Shown piece after piece: positions 6,380-10,704 of a DNA stretch of 10,704 nucleotides. The DNA lies in contig JAIRLE010000149.1 in assembly GCA_031259605.1 (NCBI GenBank), positions 1 to 10,704 of the forward strand. The letters are read 5' to 3'. Source of the DNA: Zoogloeaceae bacterium (GTDB lineage: Bacteria > Pseudomonadota > Gammaproteobacteria > Burkholderiales > Rhodocyclaceae). The first letter of the stretch is position 1, and each line of letters opens with the position of its first letter. Made by a program: the position numbers and the translations under genes. The notes under the pieces are model-generated. The model searched no databases, was not told the origin of the DNA, and worked only from the letters and a program-made list of their open reading frames with translations.

Positions 6380-6526
6380 TCGCTGCAATGAGGCGAAAGT
6401 TCCGTCATGCTCAGGCGAGGCTTGACAAATAGCCGTCGTCAGGGCAAAGCCCGTGACAATCCATCCGCGCATGGCATGGATTGGTCGATGAAGTCAATCG
6501 GCGTTTCCCCGGTCATTGCAAGCGAT
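6379..6526. repeat. Palindromic repeat element between convergent genes
   Basis: Outer arms ATCGCTGCAATGA (6379-6391) and TCATTGCAAGCGAT (6513-6526) are inverted copies differing by one inserted base. Inside are two hairpins: 6438-6457 (GTCA-GGGC with GCCC-G-TGAC, AAA loop) and 6457-6483 (8-bp perfect stem CAATCCAT/ATGGATTG, 11-base loop). The element fills almost the whole gap between the ankyrin gene and the permease gene, and its left arm begins on the last base of the ankyrin stop codon. It may act as a transcript end in both directions, but no T-tract terminator is seen. Confidence 0.65.
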
Positions 6527-6532
6527 ATTGCG

Positions 6533-7726
6533 CTATGGATTTCCGGCGGTTTCCAGTTGTTGCTTCCTGGAGAACCATCCGCTCGCAGACCACCACGCCA
6601 GCGGCAGGAGCAATAAGGTTGCCTGCGCGCCCAGGCTTTGCGCGGTAGGGGCGATGCCGAGCCAACTGATGTGCGGGAAGCCGGAAAGGTAGATGCTGGC
6701 GATCCAGCCCGCGGCCTGGAGTTCGACGATGGCCTGGCCGAGAAAGACGACGGCGAGGCCATAGAGCAATGCCGAGGTTACGCCGAAAAAGAGTTTGAAG
6801 GGCAGACGCAGCGCCGCGTGACGCATCAGGAAAAAGAAGGCGAGGAGCAGCAGGGCGGCGACGCCCAGTCCCGTGTAAAGAAAAATCTCCTGTCCCGGCG
6901 ATTGCAGCGCCAGCGCCTGATAGAACAGCACGGTCTCCGCGCCCTCCCGATAGACTGCCAGACAGGCCGCGCCGGAGAGCGCCAGCAGGGAACCCTTGCT
7001 CAGGGCGGCGTCCATTTGCCGGGCGATCCATTCTTCCCAGCGTTTGGCTTCGCGCTTGGCAAACATCCAGCAACTCACATAAAACAGCACGGCACAGGCC
7101 GCCAGCATGGTGACGCCTTCCACCACCGCCAGCGGCGCGCCCGTGGACTGGAGAAAATCATTGACCGCCCAGCCGGTCAGGATGGAAAGGGGAATGGCGA
7201 CCGCCACGCCCGCGTAGATGACCCATACCTTATCCGCCGCGCCCGCGCGGCGCAGATAGGCCGCCAGCGCGCCGACGACCAGCATGGCCTCCGCGCCTTC
7301 CCGGAGCAGGATGGTCAGCGCCTTCAAGAAGGTGCCGCCGCCGCTGGCGCGTTCGCTTGTGGCGTAGAGCGCCCGCGCCAGCGCGAGCTTGCCTTTCAGT
7401 TCCTGCCAGGAGGCTTCCAGTTGCGCTTTCGGCACGCCGCGCATGGCGCCGCCGTTAACCGCGCCGAAGAGGATTTCCAGTTCATTTTTCAGACCGGAAT
7501 CCTTGAGCGCCAGATCGAGTTCCAGATGTTCAAGGCGATCATAATAGAGCGCCGAGAATTCGCTGGCGGTGGCGAGCGGATGTGCCGGATCGTAGACGGC
7601 GACACTGGCTTCGCCACGCGCCAGAATGTCGGCGATCACCCTTTCGCCGTCAATGGCTTCGGCGTGAAGCGCAAGCGAAAAGAGGGAAAAGACAAGCGTG
7701 AAGACAAGGCGGCAGAGCGACGGCAT
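6533..7726 (-). CDS. FTR1-family iron permease
   Basis: FTR1-family proteins move iron across the membrane, usually after oxidation of ferrous iron. The 397-residue product has a signal peptide (1-22, ending ALHAEA), an extracytoplasmic region of about 110 residues, and then about seven membrane segments (roughly 133-375). The two signature motifs are present: LLREGAEAMLVVGAL (REGAE 142-146) and VYREGAETVLFYQAL (REGAE 260-264). The Glu residues of REGxE are the iron-handling positions in FTR1. No cytochrome domain or CXXCH motif is fused. ATG 7726 is chosen because AAGGA lies seven bases upstream; ATG 7741 in the same frame overlaps the tgpA-like stop and is an alternative. It is the second gene of a two-gene unit behind a Fur-type promoter, which fits an uptake role. 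Its closest functional analogue could be EfeU, but no EfeO or EfeB gene is near. Confidence 0.92.
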   Translation of the reverse strand: MPSLCRLVFTLVFSLFSLALHAEAIDGERVIADILARGEASVAVYDPAHPLATASEFSALYYDRLEHLELDLALKDSGLKNELEILFGAVNGGAMRGVPKAQLEASWQELKGKLALARALYATSERASGGGTFLKALTILLREGAEAMLVVGALAAYLRRAGAADKVWVIYAGVAVAIPLSILTGWAVNDFLQSTGAPLAVVEGVTMLAACAVLFYVSCWMFAKREAKRWEEWIARQMDAALSKGSLLALSGAACLAVYREGAETVLFYQALALQSPGQEIFLYTGLGVAALLLLAFFFLMRHAALRLPFKLFFGVTSALLYGLAVVFLGQAIVELQAAGWIASIYLSGFPHISWLGIAPTAQSLGAQATLLLLPLAWWSASGWFSRKQQLETAGNP

Positions 7727-7733
7727 GGTACTT

Positions 7734-7738
7734 TCCTT
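7734..7738 (-). promoter_or_regulatory. Ribosome binding site of the FTR1 gene
   Basis: AAGGA on the minus strand (7738-7734) sits seven bases before ATG 7726 and inside the end of the upstream gene. It decides for the start at 7726 over the in-frame ATG at 7741, which lacks a comparable site but shows the ATGA overlap. Confidence 0.6.
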
Positions 7739-9912
7739 CATGAAACGGGCTGGACATCGGCAAGAATCAGGTTGTACAGGCGGCGGGCGCAGGCTTTCAC
7801 GCGCAGGGACGCGTCGGCGCGACCGGCGGCATAGCGCCAATCGGTGTAAGCCTGGGCAAATGCGGTCATCTCCTTTTCCCAACGTGGTCGAGCGGCGATG
7901 ATGCGACGGGCGTAGTCACTGGGGCATTCCCAATCCGCATATGGAAATCCGCGCCGCCGCAACAGACGGCAGAGACGATGCCATTCGCGTTCGGGCGGCG
8001 GCAAGCGGCGGCAGGCGCGCAGTTGGGCAAGGAATTGTCCCGTGAGCATCACCAGCGCGCCGCCCAGCGTCGCGCCGCCCAAAAGCCAGGCCCAGGCGAA
8101 TCCGCCGCCGAAGCCGCCAATCAGGGATTGTTGCGTCTCGGCGTCGAGACGGAACATCCAGCGCCCCATGAATTCACCCAGATCGGGTAGGCTCCAGCCT
8201 TCTTTCATGGGCGGCGCGGACGCAAGAGAAGCGATATGGAATGCGCCGGAAGGCTGTTCTTCGCCATTCTGGCGGGCAGGCACGGGCGCTTGCGGCGCTT
8301 TGGGTTTCGCTTGGGGCGCCAAGGTTTCAGGCTTGGGCGCTGGTTTTGGCTGCTGCGTCACGGAAGAAGCATTGAAGCGTTCCGGCGCGATCAGGTCGAC
8401 AGGGTCGATACGCCGCCAGCCGCGCGCTTCTTCCCAAATTTCCGCCCAGGCATGGGCATGACTTTTCTTGACGATTACATAATCGGTCAAGGCCATCAGC
8501 TTGCCGCCGCGATAGCCGGTAACGAGCCGCGCCGGGACGCCGGCGGCGCGCATCAGGAAAACGAAGGTTCCGGCATAGAGGCTGGCGTTGCCCGTGCGCG
8601 TCCCGAACCAGAACGCATCGAACGCGTCCGGCCCTTCCTGGAAGGCAAACTGATCGCGCAGTTTGTAGCCTTCCTGCGCAAGCGCCGTGAGGGCAGTCTT
8701 GTAGCGATCCTCGACATTCGGCAGGGCGGCAAGTTCCGCGCCCAGCGCCTTGAGACGCGGATTGCCTTCCGCGGGCAAGGCGAGCGCGCGCTGGCGCAAT
8801 GCCTCCGGCAACGCGCCGCCCGCTTCCCAATCCAGCCAGGAGCGCAATTGGTAGCTCGTCTCTTCGCGTATCGGACGATGCGAAAGCACCTGCCAATCCT
8901 GGCTGATGAACGCTTCGCTGGTCAGTCCGGAGGGCAGATCGAGGCCGTACAGCCAGAGACGATCATGTGGCGTGATACGGATACGGTAACGAATTTCCTG
9001 CGCCTTGCGCTTCAGGGTTTCGGCAAAGGCGCTGGCCTTCGTCCAGCCTTGACGCATGAGCCTGCGTCCTTGTCCCGTTTCGTATTCCGTGTCCAGCCGC
9101 CATTCTTGCCCATCAAAATCGTAATACACCGGCCCGCGCCAGTACAGCAGACTGGTGGGCGGCACCCAGTTTTCGAATTCCGCCACCAGTACCGGCTGGC
9201 TTTCGGTAACGCCGGTCTGCGTTTGTTCCTGTCCGGGCTGCAAACGGGTGGAGACGCCCAGTCCCTGATTGGATTTTTCCAGATTGAGCGTGAGCGGCAG
9301 GCCGAAGGAGAGACCGATATCCCACAACGGGCCAGGAATGCGCGGAAAAAAGAGAAATAACACGGCGGCGAGCGGCAAAGCCAGCAGGACGCGTCCGGAA
9401 TTGCGCAGCAGCGCCGTTTTCAGGGATAGCCTGCCGCTGGAGGCTTCCAGTACGCCCAGGGCGATAAGCGGCAAAAGCAGGATCAGGATGAGTCCGATCC
9501 ACTCGTTCCATTGCAGTACGCCAATCGCGCCCGCCACCAGAGACGCGCCTGCCAGCAGGGCGAACTCTCGCGCCGTGTTCGCCTCAGCCCATTTCAGGAG
9601 CAGCACCAGCAACAGGGAAAGCCGCAAGGCGCGGTCGTCCAGCCAACCGTAGAGAAAACCGAGACCGACGACGACGATGGACAAGAAAACGAAGCGCAGT
9701 GCCACCGGCCAGCCACGGCGCGGCAAGGCGCGACTGCCCAGGGCAAGAAGGAAAATCGGCCAGGCGAACAAGGGCAGCGCCGGAGCGTGGGCGGCGAGCG
9801 CCAGAAGACAGAGGACGAGCGACAGAAGACAATCGGCTGGCGGCGGATGGTCGCGCCAAAAAAAAGGCAGGACAACCCGATGGCGGCGGAACGGAATATT
9901 GCTTGCGATCAT
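7738..9912 (-). CDS. TgpA-like DUF3488/transglutaminase membrane protein lacking the catalytic Cys
   Basis: The 724-residue product has the TgpA layout. About six N-terminal membrane segments (about 28-190, DUF3488) are followed by a periplasmic region with a transglutaminase-like core (about 420-510), a Pro/Ala/Lys-rich linker (520-554), one membrane segment (about 600-628) and a cytoplasmic DUF4129-like tail. His487 (AHAWAEIW) and Asp503 (RRIDP) match the triad His and Asp of P. aeruginosa TgpA (448 and 464). The nucleophile position, where relatives read GFCEHYA, reads GNASLYA, with Ala443 in place of Cys404. The spacing of 44 and 16 residues is exactly kept and the frame is intact, so this is a substitution, not a frameshift. 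ATG 9912 has no strong ribosome binding site. The usual moxR and DUF58 partners are not adjacent. The stop overlaps an ATG of the FTR1 gene (ATGA). Confidence 0.9.
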   Translation of the reverse strand: MIASNIPFRRHRVVLPFFWRDHPPPADCLLSLVLCLLALAAHAPALPLFAWPIFLLALGSRALPRRGWPVALRFVFLSIVVVGLGFLYGWLDDRALRLSLLLVLLLKWAEANTAREFALLAGASLVAGAIGVLQWNEWIGLILILLLPLIALGVLEASSGRLSLKTALLRNSGRVLLALPLAAVLFLFFPRIPGPLWDIGLSFGLPLTLNLEKSNQGLGVSTRLQPGQEQTQTGVTESQPVLVAEFENWVPPTSLLYWRGPVYYDFDGQEWRLDTEYETGQGRRLMRQGWTKASAFAETLKRKAQEIRYRIRITPHDRLWLYGLDLPSGLTSEAFISQDWQVLSHRPIREETSYQLRSWLDWEAGGALPEALRQRALALPAEGNPRLKALGAELAALPNVEDRYKTALTALAQEGYKLRDQFAFQEGPDAFDAFWFGTRTGNASLYAGTFVFLMRAAGVPARLVTGYRGGKLMALTDYVIVKKSHAHAWAEIWEEARGWRRIDPVDLIAPERFNASSVTQQPKPAPKPETLAPQAKPKAPQAPVPARQNGEEQPSGAFHIASLASAPPMKEGWSLPDLGEFMGRWMFRLDAETQQSLIGGFGGGFAWAWLLGGATLGGALVMLTGQFLAQLRACRRLPPPEREWHRLCRLLRRRGFPYADWECPSDYARRIIAARPRWEKEMTAFAQAYTDWRYAAGRADASLRVKACARRLYNLILADVQPVS

Positions 9913-9951
9913 CCCAAAAGTCTGAACGATACCCGCGCAAATGTCAATGAA

Positions 9952-9966
9952 TGAGAATTATTATCA
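9952..9966 (-). promoter_or_regulatory. Fur box
   Basis: TGAGAATTATTATCA is a 7-1-7 inverted repeat matching TGATAATNATTATCA in all but one of the 14 specified positions (G at 9955 in place of T). It lies about 40 bases upstream of the tgpA-like ATG and covers the -10 and probable start point of the minus-strand promoter, the usual place for Fur repression. It predicts expression under iron limitation, consistent with the FTR1 gene in the same unit. Confidence 0.75.
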
Positions 9967-9993
9967 ATATAAGAAGCTATTTTGAAAATTCAA
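9966..9993 (-). promoter_or_regulatory. Sigma70 promoter for the tgpA-like/FTR1 unit
   Basis: On the minus strand TTGAAT (9993-9988) and TATATT (9971-9966) are separated by 16 bases. The -10 box abuts the Fur box. Initiation would fall near 9959, giving a leader of about 45 bases. Confidence 0.55.
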
Positions 9994-10322
9994 GGATAAA
10001 ACCCGCGCCGCTGCTTGCTTCTCTCCCCCGCTTTGCGGGAGAGAGTGCCCCGGCAGTGGCGAGAGAGGGTCGTTCCGTTGCTCGCACTCAACCATCGGGC
10101 AACCCGGCACCCCTCTCCCGGCGCTTTGCGCCACCCTCTCCCACAAGTGGGCAAGGGTAAAATTCGCGCCGCTGCTTGCTTCTCTCTCCCACAAGCGGGG
10201 GGAGGGAAAGGCAAGCGGCGATGCGAAGGATTCCTTGTCTCTCGAAAAAGCTGTTTTAAAAATACCTTGAGAGGCGTTCCTTTCATGACCATCTTTTGCA
10301 GGGCTTCATTGACCCGCCTCAT
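9990..10322 (-). CDS. Possible small ORF running into repeats, uncertain
   Basis: From ATG 10322 the frame gives MRRVNEALQKMVMKGTPLK, continuing to LFRETRNPSHRR. This is a plausible basic helical segment of about 35 residues that starts 18 bases after the stop of the 10340-10704 gene. From about 10237 on, the frame is translation of the REP-like repeats (for example PPACGREKQAAAR) and is unlikely to be functional protein. Another in-frame start, TTG 10343, overlaps the upstream stop. It may be the stump of a gene cut by the repeats, a small coupled gene, or chance. No domain is recognised. Confidence 0.25.
   Translation of the reverse strand: MRRVNEALQKMVMKGTPLKVFLKQLFRETRNPSHRRLPFPPPACGREKQAAARILPLPTCGRGWRKAPGEGCRVARWLSASNGTTLSRHCRGTLSRKAGERSKQRRGFYP
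10004..10061. repeat. REP-like palindromic unit, copy 1
   Basis: The unit begins with a 22-base segment (10004-10025) repeated exactly at 10165-10186. Outer arms 10006-10013 and 10054-10061 pair in seven of eight positions plus a wobble. The inner hairpin 10020-10044 has arms TCTCTCCC and GGGAGAGA around GCTTTGC. It begins 11 bases upstream of the -35 box of the minus-strand promoter. Confidence 0.65.
10110..10145. repeat. CTCTCCC-type hairpin between the two REP-like units
   Basis: A perfect GGCGC-TTT-GCGCC hairpin (10120-10132) is flanked on both sides by CCCTCTCCC. The same building blocks appear in the neighbouring units. No T-tract follows on either strand. Confidence 0.5.
10165..10220. 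repeat. REP-like palindromic unit, copy 2
   Basis: A second copy of the 22-base segment (10165-10186), 161 bases from the first and in the same orientation. Arms CGCCG (10167-10171) and CTTGC (10175-10179) pair with CGGCG (10216-10220) and GCAAG (10211-10215), forming a long imperfect hairpin that contains CTCTCCC and GGGAGGG. Confidence 0.65.
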
Positions 10323-10339
10323 ATCATCAGACGAGACTC

Positions 10340-10704
10340 TCAACGCAAGCCGGGCTCTTTTTGCTCGACTCCATGTATTTCCTCGCCATGTATTTCCTGG
10401 ATTTTCTGGAACAGTTTGTTCATTGCGTCGTCGATGCCGGCATCCAGGGACTTATGGTCATGGGCGTCATAGACATAGCGTTTCCCATCATATTTGATGA
10501 TCCTGCTCAGGGGTTTGGGGGGATTCGGTTTGGTAGCTGACACTTCGTCCGGGAAAGCAAAACTCCATGTTATTTTCGTCGTCAACCGGATGTCCGCAAA
10601 ACCATGCGTGGCCGTTTTTTCGATGGAAATGGTGTTTTCCGAAGCCACTTCCACATTGTAGCCACACCCTCCCCAGCCCTCGGCAGAACCGATGCGGTTC
10701 AACT
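10340..10704 (-). CDS. Hypothetical protein, C-terminal part (cut by window edge)
   Basis: The frame is open to the window edge and ends at TGA 10342-10340, so the gene very probably starts beyond 10704. About 120 residues are visible. A beta-rich segment (NVEVASENTISIEK, then ADIRLTTKITWSFAF) is followed by a Pro-rich turn (KPNPPKPLS), RIIKYDGKRYVYDAHDH and a helical tail. The tail contains a five-residue duplication, EIHGE then EIHGV, encoded by a 15-base tandem repeat (CCATGTATTTCCT at 10371-10383 and 10386-10398). I do not recognise a family. An in-frame TTG at 10702 could be a start, but nothing supports it. It points in the same direction as the tgpA-like gene and is separated from it by the REP-like repeats and the Fur promoter. 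Confidence 0.6.
   Translation of the reverse strand, partial: LNRIGSAEGWGGCGYNVEVASENTISIEKTATHGFADIRLTTKITWSFAFPDEVSATKPNPPKPLSRIIKYDGKRYVYDAHDHKSLDAGIDDAMNKLFQKIQEIHGEEIHGVEQKEPGLR

Noticed and set aside
6638..7834. Plus-strand open frame of 398 codons opposite the FTR1 gene
   Set aside because: It is low-complexity, Gln/Arg/Gly-rich translation antisense to a well-supported permease.
8500..8680. Frameshift or assembly error as cause of the missing Cys in the TgpA-like gene
   Set aside because: Conserved sequence continues in the same frame on both sides, and the distances to the His and Asp are exactly those of the family. A base-level substitution error is not excluded, but it would need two wrong bases in the codon.
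8236..9360. Plus-strand open frame of 374 codons opposite the tgpA-like gene
   Set aside because: It is antisense to a gene with clear domains and has no recognisable family.
10020..10132. Intrinsic terminators in the CTCTCCC hairpins
   Set aside because: No run of T follows the stems on either strand. The hairpins are better explained as parts of repeat elements.
10004..10220. CRISPR array
   Set aside because: There are only two copies, each internally palindromic, 161 bases apart, with related sequence between them. There is no repeat-spacer regularity and no cas gene in the window.

Overview
The window most resembles the chromosome of a GC-rich betaproteobacterium. This is an inference from gene order (mltG-tmk-holB-pilZ-tatD followed by an ankyrin-repeat gene) and from the protein sequences; no rRNA or other marker fixes the genus. 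The housekeeping block lies on the plus strand and an iron-transport pair on the minus strand. The two converge on a palindromic repeat element at about 6.38-6.53 kb.

Layout. 1-1496: a degenerate IS5-family insertion sequence whose transposase has one frame disruption and a lost C-terminus. It is flanked by two copies, about 90% identical and in opposite orientation, of a roughly 131-134 bp repeat (1-131 and 1363-1496). The left copy carries a 44-nt near-perfect palindrome. 1630-1705: a tRNA with anticodon CAT, probably the lysidine-type tRNA-Ile2. 1717-5663: a compact operon of mltG (septal glycan terminase), tmk (dTMP kinase), holB (clamp-loader delta'), pilZ (type IV pilus protein) and a TatD/YcfH hydrolase, with short gaps or 4-base overlaps. 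5660-6379: an exported ankyrin-repeat protein coupled to tatD by ATGA. 6379-6526: an inverted-repeat element between converging genes. 9912-6533 (minus): a TgpA-like DUF3488/transglutaminase membrane protein, then an FTR1-family iron permease coupled to it by an ATGA overlap. About 10.0-10.24 kb: two direct copies of a REP-like palindromic unit. 10340-10704 (minus): the C-terminal part of an unrecognised protein.

The most interesting part is the minus-strand pair. A Fur box in 7-1-7 form with one mismatch (9952-9966) overlaps the -10 element of a plausible sigma70 promoter just upstream of the tgpA-like gene, so the pair is predicted to be iron-repressed. The TgpA-like protein keeps the His and Asp of the transglutaminase triad at exactly the expected spacing, but alanine (residue 443) occupies the position of the catalytic cysteine. 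No moxR or DUF58 gene, the usual partners of tgpA, lies beside it. I infer an iron-regulated membrane unit in which a catalytically dead transglutaminase-fold protein works with an FTR1 permease, a pairing I do not recognise as described.
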